This document shows, piece by piece, positions 1 through 7,556 of a stretch of DNA of 64,000 nt. The translations under genes were made by a program, and so were the position numbers. Position 1 is the stretch's first letter; the number at the start of each line of letters is the position of its first letter. The notes beneath the pieces were generated by a model. The model saw only the letters and a program-made list of their open reading frames with translations, was not told where the DNA came from and ran no database searches. The stretch is from Cryobacterium gelidum (GTDB lineage: Bacteria > Actinomycetota > Actinomycetes > Actinomycetales > Microbacteriaceae), in contig NZ_SOHL01000003.1 of assembly GCF_004403985.1 (NCBI RefSeq), positions 321,212-385,211 on the forward strand, given 5' to 3'.

Positions 1-1123
1 CGATCGGCAATTCGCTCTCGACCGAGGGCTCGACGAGGTCGACCAGGGCGGTTTCGGGGAGCACGGCGTTAGCGTCGTCACGAATGATGCTTCGCAGATC
101 GGTCTCGCCGGCTTTGACCATTTTCAGTACATCGCGGTCGCGCACGATACCGGCGAAGCTGCGGTCGCGGTTGAGCACAAAAGTGACGGATGTCTGCAGG
201 TCGCGCATGGTCCGCAGCGCCGCCCGTGGGCCTGCGGTCTTCGTGATGACCGAACGCACCGGTTCCATCACGCTCGCGGCGGTGAGCACGCGCGCCCGGT
301 CGACATCCTGCACGAACTGGGCGACGTAGTCGTTGGCCGGGTCGGTGAGGATCTCCTCGGGCGTGCCGATCTGCACGATGCGACCATCGCGCATGACGGC
401 GATGCGATCGCCGAGAAACATGGCCTCGTTCAGGTCGTGGGTGATGAAGATGATGGTCTTGCCGAGCGCGGCCTGCAGTTCGATGAGCTGCTCCTGCATT
501 TCCCGGCGAATCAGCGGGTCGAGGGCCGAGAAGGCCTCGTCCATGAGCAGTACGTCGGTGTCGGCCGCGAGAGCACGGCCGAGACCGACTCGCTGCTGCA
601 TTCCACCGGACAGCTCCGAGGGCAGGTTGTCTGCCCAGCCAGCCAGACCGACCAGATCGATGATCGTCTGCGCTTTCGCGAGGCGTTGTTCCCGGCCCAT
701 GCCCTGAATTTCGAGGCCATAGGCGACGTTGTCGATCACCGTGCGGTGCGGCAGCAGGGCAAAGTGCTGGAACACCATCGAGATGCTTTTGCGACGTATG
801 TCGCGCAGTTCCTTGGCGGAAACACCCGTGATATCGGTGCCGCCGACGGTCACGGTGCCGGAGGTGGCCTCCCACAGTCCGTTGAGCATGCGGATGAGAG
901 TCGATTTGCCCGAGCCGGACAGGCCCATGACGACGAAGATTTCGCCCTTCTTGACCTCGAATGAGGCGTCAATGACGGCGGCCACTCCGAGGGCAGAGGT
1001 CTCTGCGCGACTCTTGCCCGCTTTGAGCTTCTTGACGATTTCGTGCGGGCGGCGCCCGAAGGCTTTATAGAGGTGATTTGCCTTGACGGCGATGGATCCT
1101 GGATGAGGGATATTGTCGGTCAC
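1..1123 (-). CDS. proV: Glycine betaine/proline ABC transporter ATP-binding protein with CBS domains (3' end outside window)
   Basis: This is the ATPase of an osmoprotectant importer of the ProV/OpuAA type, which powers uptake of glycine betaine or proline at the membrane. I translated it from a GTG at 1123 that follows GGAGAA. Walker A (GLSGSGKST) is at residues 67-75, followed by the Q-loop (MVFQHFALLPHRTV), signature LSGGMQQR, Walker B (LLMDE) and the switch His (FITHDLNEAM). After about residue 270 the sequence continues into CBS-type repeats (VLTAASVMEPV, FVLNRDRSFAGIVRDRDVLK), as in osmosensing members of the family. The N-terminus KAFGRRPHEIVKKLKAGKS is the typical ProV lead-in. The C-terminus and any permease or binding-protein genes lie beyond the left edge. 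The specific substrate is inferred from the family. Confidence 0.9.
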   Translation of the reverse strand, partial: MTDNIPHPGSIAVKANHLYKAFGRRPHEIVKKLKAGKSRAETSALGVAAVIDASFEVKKGEIFVVMGLSGSGKSTLIRMLNGLWEATSGTVTVGGTDITGVSAKELRDIRRKSISMVFQHFALLPHRTVIDNVAYGLEIQGMGREQRLAKAQTIIDLVGLAGWADNLPSELSGGMQQRVGLGRALAADTDVLLMDEAFSALDPLIRREMQEQLIELQAALGKTIIFITHDLNEAMFLGDRIAVMRDGRIVQIGTPEEILTDPANDYVAQFVQDVDRARVLTAASVMEPVRSVITKTAGPRAALRTMRDLQTSVTFVLNRDRSFAGIVRDRDVLKMVKAGETDLRSIIRDDANAVLPETALVDLVEPSVESELPI

Positions 1124-1361
1124 GCGTTCTCCGGTGCACGCCCCCGTAGCCGATTTCACGGTCTACGAAGCGCTGTGCTCTTTTGTCGGACGGGTAGGCA
1201 CCGAGCGGCCCGAACGCGAGAATCAGCGTGGGCTGGAGCGATCATGGGACCGCGTCCGTCGCCGCCTCACCATACGCAGGCGGCCGTTCCATCTCAAATG
1301 GTGGCTACGCCTGCGCGTCCTGGTGAAGGTTGTAAGACCGTCAACAATCCTAACATACCGA

Positions 1362-1381
1362 CTTTTCGGTGCACCGAAAAG
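1362..1381. promoter_or_regulatory. 20-bp perfect palindrome upstream of proV
   Basis: The half-site CTTTTCGGTG is followed directly by its exact reverse complement. On the minus strand a TAGGAT hexamer (1352-1347) lies about 10 bp downstream of the palindrome, so the palindrome would cover the -35 region of a promoter reading into proV. Operator function is inference. It sits too far from the dctA terminator stem (from 1398) to be part of that hairpin. Confidence 0.5.
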
Positions 1382-1388
1382 AGCACAG

Positions 1389-1433
1389 CAAAAAAGAGGG
1401 TGTCGCCCGGGACGACTTCTCCGGACGACACCC
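1389..1433 (-). terminator. Intrinsic terminator of the carboxylate symporter gene
   Basis: The 8-bp stem GGGTGTCG/CGACACCC (1398-1405 with 1426-1433) is extended by an inner CCGG/CCGG pairing. On the minus strand it is followed by a run of Ts (the A-run at 1389-1395). It lies about 30 bp past the stop codon of the dctA-like gene. Confidence 0.8.
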
Positions 1434-1464
1434 GTAGCGCGAGTCTAATGCCCGCGTTTTCTGC

Positions 1465-2862
1465 TTAGGCGCGTTCCAACACCTTGGACTGCGCAGCCTG
1501 CTCGGCAGTGCGCTGGCTCTCCGCGGCACTGACATGACCATGAGTGAGCATGGTGCGTTCGTCGAACGGTTCGAGCTTGTCCAGCACGCGATCAACCTGC
1601 ACCCGGTCGAGTTCCTTGGTCCAGGAGCCAATCATGACGGTTGCCACGGCGTTGCCGGTGAAGTTGGTCAGCGCGCGAGCTTCAGACATGAAGCGGTCGA
1701 TGCCGACGATGAAGCCGACGCCGCCAACGAGTTGCGGGGCGTGGGCCTGCAGGCCCGCGGCCAGGGTGGCGAGGCCGGCGCCGGACACTCCGGCGGCGCC
1801 CTTGCTGGCGATGATCATGAAGAGGAGCAGCCCAATCTGTTCGCCGAGGGCGAGCGGCTGACCGAGCGCGTTGGCGATGAACAGCGAGGCCATGGTGAGG
1901 TAGATCGCGGTGCCGTCGAGGTTGAACGAGTAGCCGGTGGGCACGGTGACACCAACGACGGGCTTGGAGACGCCGAGGTGTTCCATCTTGGCGATCAGTC
2001 GCGGCAGCGCGGCTTCAGACGACGACGTCGATACGATCAGCAGGTATTCCCGGCCGAGGTAGCGCATGAGCTTGAACAGGTTCACACCCGTGACCAGTTT
2101 GAGCAGGCCGCCGAGGATGACCACGATGAAGATGATGCAGGTGATGTAGAAGGCGGCCATGAGCGTGAACAAACTGATGACGGCCTGGATGCCGGTAGCA
2201 CCGACGACCGCGGCGATCGCACCGAAAGCACCGATCGGGGCGAGCCACATGACCATAATCAGAATGCGAAAGACCAGAGCCTGCACGTGGGCTAGCCCAT
2301 CGAGAATCGGCTTGCCGGCCGGGCCCATGCGCTGCAGCGCGAAGCCGGCGATGAGTGCCACGAGCAGCGTCTGCAGAATATTACCGCTGGTCAGCGAAGA
2401 GAACAGGGTGGTGGGAACGATCCCGAGCAGGAACGACTTGGTGTCGGCTGATTCGGTGGCCTCAAAGGTGGCATCCGACAGGTTGATGCCCTCGCCCGGA
2501 TGAATCATGTTTCCCACGACCAGTCCGATGCCGAGTGCGAAGGTCGACATGATCAGAAAGTAGCCGAGGGCCAGGCCACCGATCTTGCCGACGGTGGCTG
2601 CCTTGGCGATGGAGCCGATGCCGAGAATGATCGTGCAGAAGATGATCGGGGCGATCATCATCTTGATCAGGGCGATGAACAGATCTCCGAGCGGCTTGAG
2701 CGAGACCGCGAATCCCTCCGGTCCGCCCCAGGCCAAGCCGACGATGATACCCAGAATAACCGCGACGATGACGGCCATGTAGAGGTAGTGGGATGAGTCG
2801 ATTCGCTTCTTCGGCTTACCGGATTTGTTGAGTTTGGTTTCGGTTGATGGCGTCGATGCCAT
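1465..2862 (-). CDS. dctA: Dicarboxylate/amino acid:cation symporter (DctA/GltP family)
   Basis: This 465-residue polytopic membrane protein belongs to the DAACS family, whose members import C4-dicarboxylates or glutamate/aspartate with Na+ or H+. Family motifs are visible: KMMIAPIIFCTIILGIG in the N-terminal half, the serine-rich re-entrant hairpin (STSSSEAALPRLIAKME), VTVPTGYSFNLDGTAIYLTMA, and the C-terminal VGIDRFMSEARALTNFTGNAVATV. The start is supported by AGGAG six bases before the ATG. It is divergent from a DcuS/DcuR-like two-component system across 135 bp, which suggests that system controls it. A dicarboxylate substrate is therefore favoured over glutamate, but this is inference. 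Confidence 0.9.
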   Translation of the reverse strand: MASTPSTETKLNKSGKPKKRIDSSHYLYMAVIVAVILGIIVGLAWGGPEGFAVSLKPLGDLFIALIKMMIAPIIFCTIILGIGSIAKAATVGKIGGLALGYFLIMSTFALGIGLVVGNMIHPGEGINLSDATFEATESADTKSFLLGIVPTTLFSSLTSGNILQTLLVALIAGFALQRMGPAGKPILDGLAHVQALVFRILIMVMWLAPIGAFGAIAAVVGATGIQAVISLFTLMAAFYITCIIFIVVILGGLLKLVTGVNLFKLMRYLGREYLLIVSTSSSEAALPRLIAKMEHLGVSKPVVGVTVPTGYSFNLDGTAIYLTMASLFIANALGQPLALGEQIGLLLFMIIASKGAAGVSGAGLATLAAGLQAHAPQLVGGVGFIVGIDRFMSEARALTNFTGNAVATVMIGSWTKELDRVQVDRVLDKLEPFDERTMLTHGHVSAAESQRTAEQAAQSKVLERA

Positions 2863-2998
2863 GTCAGACTCCTATGTCTAGGCTTAACCTGGCCCACCAC
2901 GGGCTCCGGTCGGTGCAAGTCGTTCCACACTGGTCGACGCAGCGCACTCGCGCACGGTTACGGTCATATTGTTCACGAGCTCACGAAAGAGGCAGGCA

Positions 2999-4708
2999 GT
3001 GCGTAAGGAATGGAGCATCGCTCGACGGCTCTTTTTCGCGCACGCACTGTTCATCGTCGTGCTCACGGTCTTCGTCGGAACGGCCTTCTTCGTCGACGCG
3101 CGTGATCGCGGCTACATCGAGACCGGCAACCGGATGCTCGCGGTCGCCACCGCCATCGCCGACAGTCCACTCGTGCTCGCGGCGAGTGAGTCGGCCGACC
3201 CGAGCGCGTCCCTGCAGCCCTATGCGCTCCAGCTGAGCGCCGACGCGGGGCTCGATTTCATCACGATCATGGCCCCGGACCGTACCCGCTGGACCCACCC
3301 CACCGACACAGAGATCGGCAGGGACTACATCGGCGCCATCGAGCCGGCTCTTTCCGGAACCTCCTTCACCGAAATCAGCACGGGAACGCTCGGGCCATCC
3401 GTTCGTGCCGTGGTGCCGGTAACGGATACCGACGGCACCGTGCGCTCGCTCGTCGCGGTGGGCACCACGACGAGCAACATCACGATCGCTCTGAACGCCC
3501 GGTTGCCCTCGGTGCTCGGTCTGGCTCTCGGGCTGCTCGCGTCGGGGTCAGCGGTGACCTGGCTGCTCGGGCGCTACCTACGCCGGGTGACCCTGGGCTG
3601 GGGACCGGAACGTCTCGCGCAACTATTCGTCTATTACGATTCGGTACTGCGCTCGGTTCGTGAGGGGCTTGTGCTGGTCGACCTGCGCGGTGACCTCGTC
3701 CTGTACAACGATCAGGCGTCGCGCCTGCTCGGAATTCCGCCGCGGCCGACTGCGGGCAGCGACGAGCGACCGCCAACCCTCACCGAATTGAGTCTGCCGC
3801 CGAGCCTCGGCGAGTTACTGCGCAGCGGCCGAACCGCGCTCGATGAGATTCATATCACCGGCACGCGGGTACTCGTGGTCAGCCAGGAGCCAGCGATCGC
3901 CTCGTCGACTTCGGCGACTCGACCCAGGGCAACCCCGATGGGATTCGTGGCGACGATTCGCGACCACACCGACCTGCAGAACCTCGGCAGCGAGTTGCAG
4001 TCGATGCAGACCCTGTCTGACGCGTTGCGGGCGCAGACCCACGAACATTCCAACCGCTTGCACACGATCGTGTCGCTGATGGAGCTCGGCCGCACCGATC
4101 AGGCCCTCGAATTCGCCACGAAAGATCTCGAGCTGAGCCAACGGCTCGCCGATGAGATGGTCGGTTCGGTAGACGAACCGGTGATCAGCGCCCTGATCAT
4201 GGGCAAATCGGCGCAGGCCAATGAGCTGGGAATCGCCCTGACCGTCACGGCGTCGGGCACGCTCGCCCAGTCCGGGCTGTCGATTCAGGATCTGGTGACC
4301 GTGCTCGGCAATCTGGTCGACAATGCTCTTGATGCGGCGGCCGCTGGCCCGGACCCTCGTCGGGTGTCTGTCACGGTGTCATCTACCGAGCAGGCCGTGA
4401 TGATCGAGGTCGCCGACAGCGGCTGTGGCGTGGCTCCCGATATCATTGACGATGTGCTTCGTCTCGGCTTCAGCACCAAGGGCGCCGGCTTCACGGAAAC
4501 AGGCCCCACGGGCGAACACGGGATGGGCGGCCCGGCGCCGGGCCGTTCGATCGGCGGCCGCGGTCTCGGCCTGGCTTTGGTTCGGCAGGCGGTGACCCGC
4601 CTCGGCGGCACGCTCACCATCGCCCGGCGCGAGGGCGCCGTCTTCACCGTGACGATTCCGGCCCTTACTCGTTCGGTCGTGACCACGGCGGGGGGCGATC
4701 ATGGTTGA
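2999..4708 (+). CDS. DcuS/CitA-type sensor histidine kinase
   Basis: This membrane sensor kinase of about 569 residues probably detects an extracellular carboxylate. A first membrane helix (LFFAHALFIVVLTVFVGTAF) precedes an extracytoplasmic PAS/CACHE-like domain (about residues 35-165). A second helix (VLGLALGLLASGSAVTWLLG) follows, then a cytoplasmic PAS domain (SVREGLVLVDLRGDLVLYND). The SpoB-type dimerisation helix carries the phospho-acceptor His in HEHSNRLHTIVSLMELG, and the HATPase domain has LVDNALDAA, DSGCGV and GRGLGLALV. I chose the GTG at 2999 because AGAGG lies just upstream; a TTG at 2969 is in frame but poorly supported. It overlaps the response regulator by 8 bp and is divergent from the symporter gene. 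Confidence 0.88.
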   Translation: MRKEWSIARRLFFAHALFIVVLTVFVGTAFFVDARDRGYIETGNRMLAVATAIADSPLVLAASESADPSASLQPYALQLSADAGLDFITIMAPDRTRWTHPTDTEIGRDYIGAIEPALSGTSFTEISTGTLGPSVRAVVPVTDTDGTVRSLVAVGTTTSNITIALNARLPSVLGLALGLLASGSAVTWLLGRYLRRVTLGWGPERLAQLFVYYDSVLRSVREGLVLVDLRGDLVLYNDQASRLLGIPPRPTAGSDERPPTLTELSLPPSLGELLRSGRTALDEIHITGTRVLVVSQEPAIASSTSATRPRATPMGFVATIRDHTDLQNLGSELQSMQTLSDALRAQTHEHSNRLHTIVSLMELGRTDQALEFATKDLELSQRLADEMVGSVDEPVISALIMGKSAQANELGIALTVTASGTLAQSGLSIQDLVTVLGNLVDNALDAAAAGPDPRRVSVTVSSTEQAVMIEVADSGCGVAPDIIDDVLRLGFSTKGAGFTETGPTGEHGMGGPAPGRSIGGRGLGLALVRQAVTRLGGTLTIARREGAVFTVTIPALTRSVVTTAGGDHG

Positions 4709-5417
4709 CGGCGGGCTTGCGGTCATTCGCGTGCTCGTCGTTGAGGACGAACCGCTCGCCGCCGAGGCGCACGCGGCCTATATCGGCCGTCTGGCGGGTT
4801 TCGAGCTCGTCGGCACGGCGAGCACCGGGCAGGACGCGTTTCGTCGCGTCGCTGCCGCTGCCTCGGCCGGAAACCCGATCGACCTCGTGCTCATGGACAT
4901 GAACCTGCCCGACAGCCACGGGCTCGACGTGAGTCGGCGCATCCGTTCGGCCGGCCTCGCCACGGACATCATCGCCATCACCGCCGTCCGCGACCTCGAC
5001 AATGTGCGCGGAGCGATCGCGGCCGGCGTCGTGCAGTACCTGATCAAGCCCTTCACCTATTCGACCTTCGCTGCGAAATTGTCTAGTTACCGGAACTTTC
5101 GTACGAAACTTGACGCGCAGGCATCCGTCGTGACGCAGTCCGCAGTTGATCACGCGTTTGCGAGCCTGCGCGCACCGACCGATATCCCGCGGCCGAAGGG
5201 TCTGGCCGACTCGACGCTGAGCCCGGTGGTCTCCTTCCTGCAGGCCCAAGCCGCGCCGGTGTCGGCGAGTGAGCTGGTGGAGCCACTCGGGCTGTCACGG
5301 GTGACCGCGAGGCGCTACCTCGAGTATCTCGCCGACTCCGGCCTCGTGCTGCGCGCACCGCGCTACGGCACGCCGGGGCGGCCCGAGAACGAGTACCGCT
5401 GGACGAGCGGGCGTTAG
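4701..5417 (+). CDS. DcuR/CitB-family response regulator
   Basis: This 238-residue regulator has an N-terminal receiver domain ([14 protein letters not shown], phospho-acceptor Asp in [25 protein letters not shown], conserved Lys in [12 protein letters not shown]). A C-terminal helix-turn-helix follows ([25 protein letters not shown]), as in the DcuR/CitB group. It overlaps the end of the sensor gene by 8 bp, so the two are translationally coupled partners. Its likely target is the divergent dctA-type gene. The ligand is not deducible from sequence. It converges with the enoyl-CoA hydratase gene, overlapping it by 4 bp at the stop codons. Confidence 0.9.
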   Translation: MVDGGLAVIRVLVVEDEPLAAEAHAAYIGRLAGFELVGTASTGQDAFRRVAAAASAGNPIDLVLMDMNLPDSHGLDVSRRIRSAGLATDIIAITAVRDLDNVRGAIAAGVVQYLIKPFTYSTFAAKLSSYRNFRTKLDAQASVVTQSAVDHAFASLRAPTDIPRPKGLADSTLSPVVSFLQAQAAPVSASELVEPLGLSRVTARRYLEYLADSGLVLRAPRYGTPGRPENEYRWTSGR

Positions 5418-6244
5418 CGGTTTGTGAAAACCGGTGGCCGCTTCTCGATGAAGGCGGCCATGCCCTCGCTCTGGTCGTCGGTGGCGAACACCGAGTGAAA
5501 CAGGCGTCGTTCCAAGTGGATGCCGCCGCTCAGCATCGACTCGTAGGCCGCGTTGACGACCTCCTTGGCGAGCATGGCGATCGGCGCCGATTTCGCGGCG
5601 ATGTCGGCCGCGGTCGCGAGGGCATCGGCGAGCAGGTCGGTGGCGGGCACGATGCGGGCGACGAGGCCGATGCGTTCAGCTTCGACCGCGTCAATGGTGC
5701 GGCCGGTGAGGATCATTTCCATCGCCTTGGCCTTGCCGACGGCGCGAGTGAGACGCTGGGATCCGCCCATGCCGGGAATCACACCGAGCTTGATCTCGGG
5801 CTGCCCGAAGGTGGCAGTGTCGGAGGCGATGATGAAATCGCAGATCAGGGCCAGCTCGCAGCCGCCGCCGAGGGCGTGACCGGAGACCGCGGCGATGACC
5901 GGGGTGCGCACGGCGGCGAGTGTGTCCCAGCCGGCGAACCAATCCTTGAGATACATGTCCATATAGCTCATCGTCGACATCTCCTTGATGTCGGCGCCGG
6001 CCGCGAAGGCCCGCTCCGACCCGGTGATGACGATCGCGCCGATCTCGGGGTCGGCGTCGAGCTGGGTGGCGGCACCGACGACGTCCTGCATCGTGGCGAA
6101 GTTGAGGGCATTGAGCGCCTTGGGCCGGTTGAGTGTGATCACGCCGACGCGTCCGTGACGTTCCAGCAGAATGTTTTCGTAGAAATGGGTGTCAGTCGGG
6201 GTCGTGTCAGTCGGGGTCGTGTCAGTCGGGGTCGTGTCGCTCAC
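5414..6244 (-). CDS. Enoyl-CoA hydratase/isomerase family protein
   Basis: This 276-residue crotonase-fold enzyme probably hydrates an enoyl-CoA. The CoA-binding and oxyanion-hole motifs are present ([49 protein letters not shown] core). The catalytic Glu region is [24 protein letters not shown]. The first 20 or so residues are an extra tract, (DTTPT)x3, encoded by three perfect 15-bp copies; the conserved domain begins only at about residue 27. The GTG start overlaps the stop of the upstream hydrolase gene (GTGA), so the pair is translationally coupled. With a 3-hydroxyisobutyryl-CoA hydrolase partner, a methacrylyl-CoA hydratase role in valine breakdown is reasonable but unproven. Confidence 0.88.
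   Translation of the reverse strand: MSDTTPTDTTPTDTTPTDTHFYENILLERHGRVGVITLNRPKALNALNFATMQDVVGAATQLDADPEIGAIVITGSERAFAAGADIKEMSTMSYMDMYLKDWFAGWDTLAAVRTPVIAAVSGHALGGGCELALICDFIIASDTATFGQPEIKLGVIPGMGGSQRLTRAVGKAKAMEMILTGRTIDAVEAERIGLVARIVPATDLLADALATAADIAAKSAPIAMLAKEVVNAAYESMLSGGIHLERRLFHSVFATDDQSEGMAAFIEKRPPVFTNR
6191..6235. repeat. Three perfect 15-bp tandem repeats in the 5' end of the enoyl-CoA hydratase gene
   Basis: The unit GTCAGTCGGGGTCGT occurs at 6191-6205, 6206-6220 and 6221-6235 without mismatch. Read on the minus strand it adds the pentapeptide DTTPT three times at the protein's N-terminus. The unit length equals that of the large array in the nearby HNH gene. Confidence 0.98.
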
Positions 6245-7434
6245 GCCGTAGCCTCTCGTTCGGTGGATTCTTGCTCGCTGGGTTCGTTGCCGCTGGTATG
6301 CACGCGCGGCAAGCGCAGCTCGCGCTCCCCCAGCGATGCGAAGCGTGCCTGTACGTCGGCGCCGGAAACGGCGTCAAGTGTGCTCGGTTGCCACAAGGGA
6401 TTGCGGTCCTTGTCGATGACCTGGGCGCGAATACCCTCAAGGACATCGTGGCCGGCCACCATGCGCAGGGACACCCGGTATTCCTGTTCGAGGACCTCCT
6501 CGAGACTGCCGAGGGCGCGGGCGCGGCGGAGCGATTCGAGGGTGACCGTGACGGCGGTCGGCGACTTGGCTAGGATCGCGGCGGACGCCTCGCGGGCTGC
6601 TGCGACGGGCGATTTCTGCAACCGGTCAATGATGGTGGGCAGGTCGGTGCCGGCGTAGCACTCGTCGATCCAGGCGCGCTCCGCCAGGAGCGGTGCCGGC
6701 GGCACAGCCGACGCGGCGTGCTGGGCGATGGCAGCGGCAGCGGGCATCCGTTTGAGGGCGTCGACCAGGGAATCGAGCCGGGCGGAGTCGACGTAGCTGT
6801 CGGCGAGGCCGAGGGCGATCGCATCGGTGCCCGTCATGGTCGCGGCCGTGAGGGCGAGGTGGGTGCCGAGTTCGCCGGGTATCCGCGAGTAGAGGAAGGT
6901 TCCACCGACGTCGGGCACGAAACCGATGGTGGTTTCGGGCATGCCGACTGTGGTGCGTTCGGTCACGACGCGGTGGGACGCGTGGCAGGAGAGGCCGACT
7001 CCGCCGCCGAGCACGATGCGGTCCATGAGGGCGACGAATGGTTTGGCATACCGTTTGATCTGGGCGTTCAACGTGTACTCGTCGGCCCAGAATCGGGCAT
7101 TCTCGTCGGGGTCGCCGCCGGTATCCGTGCGGGCGTCGCGGTAGATCGACACAATGTCGCCGCCGGCGCAGAGGGCGCGGTCTCCGTTCCCGGTGAGGAG
7201 AACGGTGTGCACGGCGGGATCGTCGGCCCACTCGGTGAGGGCGGCGGCAATGGAGCGGATCATGCCGTGGGTCAGCGCGTTCAGGGCCTGTGGCCGGTTC
7301 AGAATGATGCGGGCCAGCTGTCCGCCACGCTGCAGCAGCACCTCATCGTCTGTGCCAACGGATGCGGCGCCAGCACTGGGCGCCGCGACCGTCTTCTCAC
7401 CCGAGTGGCTGTCAATCGAATCCGTTCGGGGCAT
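6241..7434 (-). CDS. 3-hydroxyisobutyryl-CoA hydrolase-like protein
   Basis: This crotonase-fold protein of 397 residues resembles 3-hydroxyisobutyryl-CoA hydrolase, which releases 3-hydroxyisobutyrate in valine catabolism. Family features are [37 protein letters not shown], the long [25 protein letters not shown] insert, [20 protein letters not shown], and the [20 protein letters not shown] block with the catalytic Glu. The C-terminal extension ([27 protein letters not shown]) separates it from simple enoyl-CoA hydratases. I start it at 7434, where AAAGG precedes MPRTDSIDS; upstream in-frame codons give a basic, non-conserved leader. It overlaps the downstream hydratase gene by 4 bp. Confidence 0.88.
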   Translation of the reverse strand: MPRTDSIDSHSGEKTVAAPSAGAASVGTDDEVLLQRGGQLARIILNRPQALNALTHGMIRSIAAALTEWADDPAVHTVLLTGNGDRALCAGGDIVSIYRDARTDTGGDPDENARFWADEYTLNAQIKRYAKPFVALMDRIVLGGGVGLSCHASHRVVTERTTVGMPETTIGFVPDVGGTFLYSRIPGELGTHLALTAATMTGTDAIALGLADSYVDSARLDSLVDALKRMPAAAAIAQHAASAVPPAPLLAERAWIDECYAGTDLPTIIDRLQKSPVAAAREASAAILAKSPTAVTVTLESLRRARALGSLEEVLEQEYRVSLRMVAGHDVLEGIRAQVIDKDRNPLWQPSTLDAVSGADVQARFASLGERELRLPRVHTSGNEPSEQESTEREATA

Positions 7435-7556
7435 GAAAGACCTTTCCGCGTCGATGCGGTTGAGGAGGGGTAAGCGTTGGCACAGTCTATCGAGGTGAGA
7501 TTTCTGTCCGCGAGCAGGCGAGGGCATGCGGCCGGGCGCACCGGCGATCGGGCGGA

